DNA from: a bacterium
Lineage (GTDB): Bacteria > Verrucomicrobiota > Kiritimatiellia > CAIKKV01 > CAIYGI01
DNA: 64,000 nt
Assembly (NCBI GenBank): GCA_025360745.1
Contig: JANYBP010000063.1
Location: 1-64,000, forward strand
Reading direction: 5' to 3'
In this document: positions 50,191 to 59,884 of the stretch, one piece after another
Layout of the letters: every line of letters starts with the position of its first letter
How positions within the stretch are numbered: position 1 is the stretch's first letter
Notes under the pieces: generated by a model
Database searches by the model: none
What the model saw: the letters and a program-made list of their open reading frames with translations, nothing else
What the model was told of the DNA's origin: nothing
Made by a program: the position numbers and the translations under genes

Positions 50191-51107
50191 AGCGCGTACC
50201 TCAGCATCAGGACGAAGCCCAGAACCGACATGGCCGCCGCGCCGACCAGAAGCTGTGGCACCTTGAGCAGGCTCAGGCGCGCCATCACCGATTCGATTAC
50301 GCCGGTCACCACCGCGACCACGAAGATGCCGGCCACCAGGCAGGCGATCTGCAGCGGTCCGGAGCGCCCGCTCAGCGGCAGGAAGATGTTCGCCAGCAGC
50401 GCGCCCAGCAGCCAGAGTTTCAAAGATGCGCCGTAAAGGATGAAAGCCAGATCGGGCCCGCTGTAATCGAGGATCATGACCTCGTGGATCATGGTCAGTT
50501 CCAGGTGCGTGTTGGGATCGTCAACCGGGATGCGGGAGTTTTCGGCCAGAAACACGATCAGCAGGGCCGCCGCCACCAGCACCAGCGCCGGACCGACCTG
50601 CAGCCAATCGGGACGGGTCACGCCGCCGAAAATACCCGAGAGCGAGAACGAACCCGTCGCATAGGCCAGCGCGGCCAGTCCCAGAATCAGCGCCGGCTCG
50701 GTCAGCGCGGAAAACTGGACTTCGCGGCTGGCGCCCATGCCCTCGAAACTCGAACCCGTGTCGAGCGCGGCGCAGACGGTCATGAAGCGCATCAGCCCCA
50801 GCAAATAGGCCAGCAGAATCAGGTCGCCGGGAAAAGCCAGCGGCGCGGCATAATCCCCCGCGGGCACGAGCAGCAGCGCGGCGATCACGCAGGCCAGGCC
50901 GCCCGCCGGCGCCAGGCGGAAAACCCAGCTTGTGGTCCGGCTGTAAACGGCGCCCTTGCGCAGAAGCTTGGCCAGATCGTAGTAGGTCTGCAGCAGCGGC
51001 TGGCCATGGCGTCCGGCGAAAACCGCCTTGGTCCGGTTGACGATGCCCGGCAGCAGGGGCGCCAGCAGCAGGCCGAGCGCCGCATAACTGAAGTTCCAGA
51101 CGCTCAT
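50187..51107 (-). CDS. HyfC/NuoH-like membrane subunit
   Basis: LLPGIVNRTKAVFAGRHGQPLLQTYYDLAKLLRKGAVYS…SREVQFSALTEPALILGL…HLELTMIHEVMILDYSGPDLA. Confidence 0.92.
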   Translation of the reverse strand: MSVWNFSYAALGLLLAPLLPGIVNRTKAVFAGRHGQPLLQTYYDLAKLLRKGAVYSRTTSWVFRLAPAGGLACVIAALLLVPAGDYAAPLAFPGDLILLAYLLGLMRFMTVCAALDTGSSFEGMGASREVQFSALTEPALILGLAALAYATGSFSLSGIFGGVTRPDWLQVGPALVLVAAALLIVFLAENSRIPVDDPNTHLELTMIHEVMILDYSGPDLAFILYGASLKLWLLGALLANIFLPLSGRSGPLQIACLVAGIFVVAVVTGVIESVMARLSLLKVPQLLVGAAAMSVLGFVLMLRYAL

Positions 51108-53089
51108 GGCCTGCCCAGCTTCCAGGTCAGCAGCGCCAGCAGCGTCAGCACGATGTAGAGAATGTACAGGTTCAGCCGCCCGTGCTGGATCCATTGGAAT
51201 TTCGCCATAGCCCGTTCGATCGCGATGAAGGCCGGCTTGTAGATGCGTTCGCGGCTCATGTCCGGCGTTTCGGTCGAATGCGAGGCGCGGTCGGGGAAGA
51301 AACCGCGCGGTCCCGCGAACTTGCGGCGGATGCCCAGCAGCGGACCGAAGAAGCGGGTTAGCGGATCGGAGAACGAGGAGGCCGTGTATTGCATGCGCGG
51401 CGTCGGCGCGATATAGCCGCAATCCCAGGTGCCGGCCGCGGTCGTCATGCGCCGGGCGGGCAGCATGGCGCGAAGGGCGATCAGAAGGCAGAAGAGCGCC
51501 AGCAGTCCCACGCCGGCGCACGCCACGACCGCCAGGGGCAGGGCGGCGGCGCCCGTCCAATCGCCCAGATCGGTCGCGCCCGCCAGTTGCTTGACCACCG
51601 GCTTGAGCACGCCGATCGCGAAGGGCGCCGTCACGCCGATTGCCAGGCAGAGCGCCGCCAGCAGAATCTGCGGGGCGCGCATGCCGGGCCCCGCCTCATG
51701 GGCATGCTCCGCCTGGCTGGAACGCGCTTCGCCCAAAAAGATCGTTCCGAAGGCCTTGGTAAAGCAGGCCGCGGCCAGGCCGCCGATCAGCGCCAGGCTG
51801 ACGATGGCCGCCAGCGCCGCCAGCACGACCGGAATGCCGGCGGCGCCGAGCAACCCGAAGGCCGCGAAGTAGATCAGAAACTCGCTGACGAATCCGTTGA
51901 ACGGCGGCAGGCCGCTGATCGCGGCCGCGCCCGCCATAAAGGTTGCGCCGGTGGACGGCATGGATTTCAAAAGGCCGCCGAGCTGGTCAAGTTCGCGGCT
52001 GCCGGTGGCATGCAGCACCGAGCCGGCCCCCATGAAGAGCAGGCTTTTGAAGATCGCGTGGTTGACCACGTGCAGCAGTGCGCCGGCCAGCCCCAGCGCC
52101 GCCGGCAGCGGATGGTGGCTGCCCAGTCCGATCAGGCCGATGCCCAGTCCGATCGCGATCACGCCGACATTTTCCACGCTGCAGTAGGCCAGCAGGCGTT
52201 TCAAATCGTGCTGGGCGAGCGCGAACAAAATGCCCAGCACGCCGGAAACGACGCCGATGCCCACCAGCAGATAGCCCCACCAGAGCGGTGGCGGACCGAG
52301 CCAGAGCAGCGTGCGCAGCAGGCCGTAGATGCCGGTCTTGATCATGACGCCGCTCATCACGGCCGAGACGTGCGACGGCGCCGCCGGATGCGCCTCCGGC
52401 AGCCAGACATGCAGCGGCATGAAACCGGCCTTGGTTCCGAAGCCGACCACCGCCAGCACGAAGGCCAGACTGGCCAGCGCCGGCGTGCCGGCGATTTGGC
52501 CGAAGCCGTCGAAGTCCAGCGATCCCGTGGGCCGGCCCAGCAGGACGAACAGCACCAGCAGGAAGGCGGCGCCGATGTGCGTGGCCACCAGATAGGTCCA
52601 GCCGGCGCGGCGAACCTCTGGTTTCTCGCCCTCGAACATCACCAGAAAGAACGACGAGAGCGACATCGCCTCCCACGCCAGCAGGAAGAGCACGCCGTTG
52701 CGCGCCAGCACCACCAGCAGCATGCTGGCGGACAGCAGATTGAACATGCACCACGATACCCCCAACGCCTTGCGGCCTTCGTAAGGGCGCAGGTATTCGC
52801 GTCCATAGATGGCGGCCAGGGCGCAGATCGAAACGATCGGCAGCGTGAAAAAGGCCGAGATGGCATCCATGCCGATGACGAAGTTGGCGCCGGGCAGGGA
52901 CCACGGCAGTTGCAGGGCGCCGGTCGATCCGCAAAAGAGCGCGCACCCGGCGGCGAAAAGCGCGGGTAGACTGCCCAGCACGGCGCCCGCGGGGCCGATC
53001 GCCTGGACCAGCCGCGGACGTTTGGAGAAGGCCAGACAAAGCGCGCCCGTCGCCAGCCAGATGGCCAGAGCCGTAATGATTAGCGTCAC
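51104..53089 (-). CDS. HyfB/NuoL-like membrane subunit
   Basis: LLAWEAMSLSSFFLVMFEGEKPEVRRAGWTYLVATHIG…GFGTKAGFMPLHVWLPEAHPAAPSHVSAVMSGVMIKTGIYGLLR. Confidence 0.92.
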   Translation of the reverse strand: MTLIITALAIWLATGALCLAFSKRPRLVQAIGPAGAVLGSLPALFAAGCALFCGSTGALQLPWSLPGANFVIGMDAISAFFTLPIVSICALAAIYGREYLRPYEGRKALGVSWCMFNLLSASMLLVVLARNGVLFLLAWEAMSLSSFFLVMFEGEKPEVRRAGWTYLVATHIGAAFLLVLFVLLGRPTGSLDFDGFGQIAGTPALASLAFVLAVVGFGTKAGFMPLHVWLPEAHPAAPSHVSAVMSGVMIKTGIYGLLRTLLWLGPPPLWWGYLLVGIGVVSGVLGILFALAQHDLKRLLAYCSVENVGVIAIGLGIGLIGLGSHHPLPAALGLAGALLHVVNHAIFKSLLFMGAGSVLHATGSRELDQLGGLLKSMPSTGATFMAGAAAISGLPPFNGFVSEFLIYFAAFGLLGAAGIPVVLAALAAIVSLALIGGLAAACFTKAFGTIFLGEARSSQAEHAHEAGPGMRAPQILLAALCLAIGVTAPFAIGVLKPVVKQLAGATDLGDWTGAAALPLAVVACAGVGLLALFCLLIALRAMLPARRMTTAAGTWDCGYIAPTPRMQYTASSFSDPLTRFFGPLLGIRRKFAGPRGFFPDRASHSTETPDMSRERIYKPAFIAIERAMAKFQWIQHGRLNLYILYIVLTLLALLTWKLGRP

Positions 53090-53123
53090 GACTTGTTGCT
53101 TTCTTCGGCCGCGGGTGTTGCCG

Positions 53124-53246
53124 GGATGGAGGGTGGAAGGTGGAAGGTGGAGGGTGGATGGGGGAGGGTGGATGGGGTCACCACGTCACCTATGCAAAAC
53201 TGGGTCGGATTGTTCCTCAACCTTCCACCTTCGACCTTCCACCTGT
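53124..53246. repeat. Paired inverted heptad arrays (GGTGGAA)n … (CCTTCCA)n
   Basis: gggtgga aggtgga aggtgga gggtgga… then ccttcca ccttcga ccttcca. Confidence 0.8.
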
Positions 53247-53927
53247 GGCGGGATCCGCCACCTTGCCTTCGATGGCGGAGGCGCAGGCCAGAATTTCCCC
53301 GCCGGGCCCCTGCCGCGCGATCAAGCCCGCGAACTCCGGCTGGCGCAGGGTGAAGGCCAGGCGCGACAGCAGGTGCAGATGCATTTTGACCGTGGGACTC
53401 ACGATTGTGAAAAGGGTATGGACCGGTTTGCCGTCCACAGCGTCGAACTCGACGGGCGTGGCCAGAAAACAGAGCGTCACCAGCGGCTGCGCGATATGCA
53501 TCACGATCGGGTTGCGCACATGGGGGATGGCGATGCCGTCCCCGATGCCGGTGGAGCCAAGCGATTCCCGCGCCAGCATCACCTCCAGCAGCAGATCGCG
53601 GTCCATATCCTCCGGCAGCGGCATTTTGCCGATGGCCTCGGCCAAGGCGGCGTGCTTGTTCGCGCCGGGCACGCCGTAGTGGATGCCGCCAGCCGCCAAC
53701 GCGGCGAAAAAGGTCGCCGGCATCGCGCCGGAGGCGTCCGGCGCGGCGAACATGGCGGGCGAGACCTTGACGCCCCGCGCGGTGGCCCACTCCAGCAGTT
53801 GTTCGCGGTTGAAACGGTATTGTCCGTCAACGCGGTGACAGGGCAAACCATCGTCGCGAATCCAGCGGTAGATGGTGTCGTCCGACACAGCCATCAGCGC
53901 CACGGCATCATTGATGTCCAGATTCAT
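53217..53927 (-). CDS. Excisionase-type HTH fused to a PTS EIIA (Fru-type) domain
   Basis: MNLDINDAVALMAVSDDTIYRWIRDDGLPCHRVDGQYRFNREQLLEWA then EIIA with GIGDGIAIPHVRNP. Confidence 0.88.
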   Translation of the reverse strand: MNLDINDAVALMAVSDDTIYRWIRDDGLPCHRVDGQYRFNREQLLEWATARGVKVSPAMFAAPDASGAMPATFFAALAAGGIHYGVPGANKHAALAEAIGKMPLPEDMDRDLLLEVMLARESLGSTGIGDGIAIPHVRNPIVMHIAQPLVTLCFLATPVEFDAVDGKPVHTLFTIVSPTVKMHLHLLSRLAFTLRQPEFAGLIARQGPGGEILACASAIEGKVADPATGGRSKVEG

Positions 53928-54097
53928 CGGTTTTCCGCCATTCCAGCCCTCCCGATTCGATGCGCGCGGAGGCGGGAAAAAAGACACCTACGATACAACC
54001 TGTCCGGACGATTTGTCAATCGCGAATTCGGCCCGGCAACACAGTCCGGCAACACTGCTTGCCTACGCGCTCTTCCTCCCGCATACTCCGTCCATTC

Positions 54098-55372
54098 ATG
54101 GAAAGTCCCGCCAGAACTCCGCATGACGATGACGAAGCGATCCGCCGCGGGCGCGGTAAATTCGCCTGCATGGCGGGCGCCTATACTCTTGGGGTGTTCA
54201 ACGACAATTTTTTCAAGCAGGCGGCGCTGGTGCTGGCCGTGGCGGCGGGCCGCAACTCGATGCAGGGCTTTGCGCTGGCCGTGTTCACACTGCCGTTTCT
54301 GATTTTTTCCGCGCCGGCCGGCTGGATGGCCGACCGTTTTCCCAAGAGCAAGGTGGTGATCGGCGCCAAGGCCTGCGAATTGCTGGCCATGCTGGCGGGC
54401 GCCGCGGGGATTTGCCTCGGCCACTGGTCGCTGATCTTCACGATGCTGGCGATCATGGGTCTGCAGGCGACCTTTTTCAGTCCGGCCTTGAACGGCAGCC
54501 TGCCTGAGCTTTACCCGGAGTGGTACATTCCGCGCTTGAACGGTATCCTGCGCATGCTGGTGACGGTGGGCATCCTGAGCGGCATCGCGCTGGCGGGCGT
54601 GGCGCTGGATGTGCCGGGGCAGTGGCGCGGCATCGAACTGTCGCGCTTGACGGTGGGCGCCGCTGTGGTGGCGGTCGCGGCCGCGGGCTTTCTGGTCAGT
54701 CTGGGCGTGCCGCATCATCCGGCGGCCAATCCGTCGGCGCGCTTTCCCTGGTACGGACCGGTGCATACCCTGCGCGAACTGCGCGAGGCCTGCGCCGACC
54801 GGCTGCTGAAGGTGACGATCGCCGTCGACATCTTCGTCTGGTTCGTGGGCTCGGTGATGATCCTGGTGATCAATCCGCTGGGCATTCAGCAGTTCGGGCT
54901 GAGCAAGACGCTGACCAGCGGGCTGATCGTCAGCCAGTTGATCGGCATCGGCGTGGGCGGACTGGCGGTCGCGAGATTCGCGAGCCGGCCGCGCTGGCAG
55001 CGCGTGCTGGCGCCGGCGTCGGCGGTCATGGGCCTGGTCATGGCGGGCCTCGCCGCCGTGCCGCTGCTGGGAGTGACGGCGCAGATACCGACGCTGTTCG
55101 CGCTGACCTTCGCGGCGGGACTGGCGGGCGGCGCGATCCTGATACCGATCGAGAGCTTCCTGCAAATCCGGCCGCCCGCGGCGCGCAAGGGGGCGGTCTT
55201 GTCGGCCGTCAATTTCGTGGTTTTCGCCGGCTTGCTGCTGTCGTCCTTTGTCGCCAACGCCTTGAATGCCTGGCTGCGTCCGACCGATTCCTTCGGCGTG
55301 CTGGCCGTACTCACGCTGCTGGCGGCGCTGGGGTTGGACCGTGTCTGCCGCGCTGAGGAGCCCGTCCAATGA
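54098..55372 (+). CDS. MFS transporter, LplT-like
   Basis: GVFNDNFFKQAALVLA…FSAPAGWMADRFPKSKVVIGAKACELLAM; ATGA overlap with the downstream acyltransferase/ligase. Confidence 0.82.
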   Translation: MESPARTPHDDDEAIRRGRGKFACMAGAYTLGVFNDNFFKQAALVLAVAAGRNSMQGFALAVFTLPFLIFSAPAGWMADRFPKSKVVIGAKACELLAMLAGAAGICLGHWSLIFTMLAIMGLQATFFSPALNGSLPELYPEWYIPRLNGILRMLVTVGILSGIALAGVALDVPGQWRGIELSRLTVGAAVVAVAAAGFLVSLGVPHHPAANPSARFPWYGPVHTLRELREACADRLLKVTIAVDIFVWFVGSVMILVINPLGIQQFGLSKTLTSGLIVSQLIGIGVGGLAVARFASRPRWQRVLAPASAVMGLVMAGLAAVPLLGVTAQIPTLFALTFAAGLAGGAILIPIESFLQIRPPAARKGAVLSAVNFVVFAGLLLSSFVANALNAWLRPTDSFGVLAVLTLLAALGLDRVCRAEEPVQ

Positions 55373-58023
55373 TCGCCGCGCTGCTGTTCATGATGACGCG
55401 CGGGTTGTTGCGGTTGCGTTATCGCATCCGGGTGGAGGGGCTGGACGCGGTGGCGGCGCGCGGCGCCGCCGGCATTCTGTTTCTGCCCAATCATCCCGCC
55501 CTGATCGATCCCGTGATCCTGATGTCCGAACTCTTCCGCCGCTTTCATCCGCGGCCGCTTTCCGACAAGGATCAGATCGATCGCCCCGTGGTGCGTTGGG
55601 TGACGAAACTGATCGGGGCCTTTCCGATGCCGGACCCGATCGTTTACGGGCCGGGCAGCAATGACGAAGTCGAGCGGGCGATCGCGAATTGCATCGCGAC
55701 GCTCAAACAGGGCGGGAACATTCTGCTCTATCCCTCCGGCCGCATCATGCGGCGCGGCGTCACGGATCTGGCGGGCAACAGCGCGGTGGAGACGATTCTG
55801 CGCCAGGCGCCGGAGGCGCGCGTCGTACTGGTCCGCACCACCGGCTTGTGGGGCAGCGCGTTCGGCTTCGCCTCCGGCCGCGCGCCAAAGTTACGGCCGC
55901 TGCTCGCGCGGCTGCTGGGGGCCGTGCTGGCCAACGGCATCTTCTTCGGACCGCGCCGCGCGCTGAGGGTGGAACTTGTCGAACCGGCGGATCTTCCCCG
56001 GCGGGCCGACCGCGCCGCTCTCAACCGCTATCTGGAGGAGTTTTACAATCGCGCGGCGCCGCCCAACACCTATGTGCCTTACACGCAATGGGAACGCGGC
56101 GGACGGCGCGTTTTACCGGAGCCGGAAGGCGAGCGCGATCTGTCCGGGGAGTTGGAGGATATCCCCGTCGCCACGCGCGATCTGGTCATGCGGCGTCTGC
56201 GGGAGATCAGCGGCATCCAGCAGATTGGCCCGCGGGACCATCTGGCCCGCGATCTGGGCCTGGACAGCCTGGCCTTGGTTGAACTGGCGCTGTGGGTGGA
56301 GCATGAGTTCGGGTTTCAGGTCGGCGACGGCACGGGCCTGGAACGGGTCTCGGATCTATTGCTGGCCGCCCGCGGCGAATTCGCGGACTCCGCCCCCGTG
56401 GAACTCAAAGCGGTTCCGCCGGCCTGGTTTAAGTCGCCAGGACCTTCCGGCAGGGTCGCCATTCCCGAAGGTGGATCGTTGCTGGATATCCTGGCCGGGC
56501 AGATCCGCGCCTGTCCCTCGCGTATCGTGCTGGCGGACCAGGCCGGCGGTGTCAGGACCTACCGCGATGTGCTGACGGCCATCCTGGTTTTCAAACCGTC
56601 GATCGCGGCCTTGGAAGGCGACTATATCGGCATCATGCTGCCGGCATCGCCCGCCGCCAGCATGCTCTATTTCGCCGTGCTGGCGGCCGGCAAGATACCG
56701 GTGATGGTCAACTGGACCGCCGGCGTCCGCAACCTCGCGCACTCGCTGGAACTGCTGGGCGTCAAGCATGTGCTGACCGCCGGCGCCCTGCTGCGGAAAC
56801 TGGAATCGCAGAACGTCGGCCTGGAGGCGCTCAATCGACGTTTCGTGCTGCTGGAGCGGGTCGCGAAGCGGATCGGCTGGGGGCGCAAACTGGCGGCCTT
56901 CGCGCGCGGCCGGCTCGGCTGGGTGTCGGCCTTGAAGCCGGCGCGCCGGCATGAGACGGCGGTCGTGCTTTTCACCAGCGGCTCGGAGAATCTGCCCAAG
57001 GCCGTTCCGCTGACGCACGCCAACCTGCTGGCCAACCTGCGCGATCTCTGCCGCGTCTTCGTGTTCCACCATGACGACCGGCTGCTCGGCATGCTGCCAC
57101 CTTTTCACTCCTTCGGACTGGCCATCACCACCGTGCTGCCGCTGGTGGCGGCGGTGCCGGTGGTCTATCACGCCAATCCCACGGAGGGGGCGGTGCTGGC
57201 GCGCCTGATCGGGGCCTATAAGGTTACGCTGCTGGCCGGCACGCCGACCTTTCTCAATGGCATCGTGCGCAAGGTGCGGGCGGGCGAACTCGATAGTCTG
57301 CGGCGGGTGATTACGGGGGCGGAAAAGTGTCCGGAACCACTCTACGATCTGGTCAGGCGCCTGTGGCCGCGCGCGCATCTGGTGGAGGGCTACGGCATCA
57401 CCGAATGCTCGCCGGTGGTCTCTCTGAACGACGAACAGTCGCCGCAATTCGGAACCATCGGCAAAGTCCTGCCCTCCATCGAGTATGCGGTGGTGGAGGT
57501 TGAAGGCGCGGGCCGGACGCCGCCGGGCCGCAAGGGCATGCTGCTGGTGCGCGGTCCGAGCATCTTTGGCGGCTACCTGAACTACGACGGGGCTTCGCCG
57601 TTCGTCGAGTTCGAAGGCCAAAACTGGTACCGCACCGGCGACCTGGTCAGCGAGGCGCCGGACGGCGTGCTGAGCTTCGCCGGGCGTCTGAAACGTTTCG
57701 TAAAATTGGGCGGCGAAATGATCTCCCTGCCGGCGATCGAGGATGTGCTGAACCGCAAATACGCGCGCCCCTCCGACGACGAGCCCGTGCTGGCCGTGGA
57801 GGCGACGGCGGTGGAACTCAATCCGGAACTGGTGCTCTTCACGGTGCGCGAGCTCGACCGCGAGGAGGTCAACCGCTCGATTCGCGCGGCCGGCCTCTCC
57901 GCGCTTCACAACATTCGCGGCGTCGTCAAACTCGACAAAATCCCGCTGCTGGGCACCGGCAAAACGGACTACCGGTCGCTCAAACAGAACATGCCGCCCG
58001 GCATGGGGTGCCCTTCGGCTTGA
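55369..58023 (+). CDS. PlsC acyltransferase - acyl carrier domain - AMP-dependent ligase fusion (Aas-like)
   Basis: LFLPNHPALIDPV acyltransferase; DHLARDLGLDSLALVELALWVEHEFGF carrier motif; VLFTSGSENLPKAVPLTHANLLANL, EGYGITECSPVVSLN, YRTGDLV adenylation motifs. Confidence 0.88.
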   Translation: MIAALLFMMTRGLLRLRYRIRVEGLDAVAARGAAGILFLPNHPALIDPVILMSELFRRFHPRPLSDKDQIDRPVVRWVTKLIGAFPMPDPIVYGPGSNDEVERAIANCIATLKQGGNILLYPSGRIMRRGVTDLAGNSAVETILRQAPEARVVLVRTTGLWGSAFGFASGRAPKLRPLLARLLGAVLANGIFFGPRRALRVELVEPADLPRRADRAALNRYLEEFYNRAAPPNTYVPYTQWERGGRRVLPEPEGERDLSGELEDIPVATRDLVMRRLREISGIQQIGPRDHLARDLGLDSLALVELALWVEHEFGFQVGDGTGLERVSDLLLAARGEFADSAPVELKAVPPAWFKSPGPSGRVAIPEGGSLLDILAGQIRACPSRIVLADQAGGVRTYRDVLTAILVFKPSIAALEGDYIGIMLPASPAASMLYFAVLAAGKIPVMVNWTAGVRNLAHSLELLGVKHVLTAGALLRKLESQNVGLEALNRRFVLLERVAKRIGWGRKLAAFARGRLGWVSALKPARRHETAVVLFTSGSENLPKAVPLTHANLLANLRDLCRVFVFHHDDRLLGMLPPFHSFGLAITTVLPLVAAVPVVYHANPTEGAVLARLIGAYKVTLLAGTPTFLNGIVRKVRAGELDSLRRVITGAEKCPEPLYDLVRRLWPRAHLVEGYGITECSPVVSLNDEQSPQFGTIGKVLPSIEYAVVEVEGAGRTPPGRKGMLLVRGPSIFGGYLNYDGASPFVEFEGQNWYRTGDLVSEAPDGVLSFAGRLKRFVKLGGEMISLPAIEDVLNRKYARPSDDEPVLAVEATAVELNPELVLFTVRELDREEVNRSIRAAGLSALHNIRGVVKLDKIPLLGTGKTDYRSLKQNMPPGMGCPSA

Positions 58024-58104
58024 CCGCTGCGCGATTTTTCACTTGAAACAATTCCCTTCGGGCGCCACATTTAAACCGTCATTGGTGAAGCAAAGGAGCC
58101 CCGC

Positions 58105-58926
58105 ATGAAGAAGACGTTGAAGGTCAGCGTGGTTGTCGTGTTGGCTTTGCTGCTGTCGATCGTTCTGGGCGTGGGTTTCTTTGGCGGCGCGCTGATCAAG
58201 CAGGCGATCAATACCGCGGGGCCGCGTCTGCTGGGTGTGCCGGTCTCCGTGCAATCGGCGGTCCTGTCGCCCATCAGAGGTCAGCTCAAGTTGAAGGGGC
58301 TGCATGTGGGCAATCCCAAAGGTTATGAGACGTCGGGAATATTCGACCTGGATTCGCTGGATATCGCGCTCGACACGGCGTCGCTGTTCGGGAAGGTCGT
58401 GATGATCGAGGAAATCCGCATCCAGGGGCCGCAAATCACTTACGAACGGTCGCTGCACAACAGCAACATCGGCCAATTAATGGATCAACTCGCGCCCAAA
58501 AAGGAAGTTCCGGATACACCGGCGCCGGCCAAGCCCAAGGCCGAGGGCGGTAAAAAAGTCGTGATCCGAAAACTGGCGATTAACGGCGCGCAGGTCAATG
58601 TCTCCGTCACCGCGCTGGGTGGTCATGCCATGATTCTGCCGCTGCCGCCCATCCGTCTGACCAACATCGGCGGAGACGACAAGCGGGCCAAGGGCGTGAC
58701 CTTTGTGGAGGCCTTGAGCGATATTTTGGGCGCCATACTTCATGGCGTCACCGATGTTGTCGGCGGCGCGGGGAAACTGGCCGTGGAAGGCGCGAAAGCC
58801 GTGGAGGATGTGGCGACGGACAGTATCAAGACAATCGGAACGGGCGCCGGCAAAGCGCTCGGCGGTGTTAAAAATCTGATCGGCCTCGACCACGGTGAGG
58901 CTAAGCCGGCTGGTTCAGGGAAATAG
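58105..58926 (+). CDS. AsmA/DUF748-like membrane-anchored protein
   Basis: N-terminal TM then VPVSVQSAVLSPIRGQLKLKGLHVGNPKGYETSGIFDLDSLDIALDTASLFGKVVMIEEIRIQGPQITYE. Confidence 0.7.
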   Translation: MKKTLKVSVVVVLALLLSIVLGVGFFGGALIKQAINTAGPRLLGVPVSVQSAVLSPIRGQLKLKGLHVGNPKGYETSGIFDLDSLDIALDTASLFGKVVMIEEIRIQGPQITYERSLHNSNIGQLMDQLAPKKEVPDTPAPAKPKAEGGKKVVIRKLAINGAQVNVSVTALGGHAMILPLPPIRLTNIGGDDKRAKGVTFVEALSDILGAILHGVTDVVGGAGKLAVEGAKAVEDVATDSIKTIGTGAGKALGGVKNLIGLDHGEAKPAGSGK

Positions 58927-58937
58927 CGTCGGCGATA

Positions 58938-59297
58938 CTAACGCGCTTTGGCGTAATCGACCATGCCCTGAAAATCCACGACGACCGCCGGTTCGTCGCC
59001 CATCACCCAGGCGTCGTGCCCCGACGGGATCAGGGAAACATCCCCCGTCCGGCAATCGAACTCGCTGCCGTCGTCCATCTTGACCCTCAGTACGCCCGAG
59101 ACATGATACTGGAAGTGCGGCGCTTCGCGGCTCTTGGTCTTGACCAGCGGTTGAACCGAGGTCGACCATCTCCAGCCGGGCTCGAAGATGGCCCGCCCGA
59201 CGGTGGCCCCGCCGATTTTGACCAATTCCAGACGGCCTTGGGGAAATACCCGCACTTCATCCGGCTTCCCGAAATTCTTCAATTCCGATTTATTCAT
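58938..59297 (-). CDS. Cupin-domain protein
   Basis: HFQYHVSGVLRVKMDDGSEFDCRTGDVSLIPSGHDAWVMGDEPAVVVDF. Confidence 0.85.
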   Translation of the reverse strand: MNKSELKNFGKPDEVRVFPQGRLELVKIGGATVGRAIFEPGWRWSTSVQPLVKTKSREAPHFQYHVSGVLRVKMDDGSEFDCRTGDVSLIPSGHDAWVMGDEPAVVVDFQGMVDYAKAR

Positions 59298-59324
59298 GGC
59301 GTACCTCCTGTTGTTTGCGTGCTC

Positions 59325-59630
59325 TCAAGCCCATTTTTTGGCGAGACTTTCCAGTCCGGCCCGTCCCAGTTCCTCCGGACTCATGACGACGTGGAACTGG
59401 ACGTCGGCATCGAAGGCCAGGAACCAGGGCTCCGCCAGGGCCGGCACTTTCGTTGGACCGTCCAGATTGACGATCAGTATCGCTCCGCGATGCCCCGCGT
59501 ATTCGGTGAAGTAAACCGCTTCCGGTTTGGCGTCATCGAGAATCTTCTGGATTTTCTGTCCCACCGTGCCGTCCTTGACGAGCGCATTGAACTTCGCGTT
59601 TGGAATCGTGACCTGCATGATCATTCTCAT
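59325..59630 (-). CDS. Hypothetical ~100-aa protein
   Basis: MRMIMQVTIPNAKFNALVKDGTVGQKIQKILDDAKPEAVYFTEYAGHRGAILIVNLD; codon use and placement consistent with coding. Confidence 0.65.
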   Translation of the reverse strand: MRMIMQVTIPNAKFNALVKDGTVGQKIQKILDDAKPEAVYFTEYAGHRGAILIVNLDGPTKVPALAEPWFLAFDADVQFHVVMSPEELGRAGLESLAKKWA

Positions 59631-59884
59631 CGTGGCTTTCCTCTTTCTTTTTGCTGAACTGGTGACTGTTAGCGACCTTTTCCTTCGATCCGTCCTACGC
59701 TGCGCAGAATGCCCCCAAGGCCGGAAAACGCCAATTGGCGAAACCATGATAATGCCAGGTATAAAACCTTAGTTTGCAGGCTGACGCTTGACACCCGAGC
59801 GGGTGCAAGCGCAGCATTCGCGCAGGATGGTTTCGGGAAGCGAATCGCTGACGGCGCGGATACAGGTGGAGAGGAGATCAGAAC

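Noticed and set aside
51389-52969. 526-aa plus-strand ORF
   Set aside because: Antisense to the HyfB-like gene.
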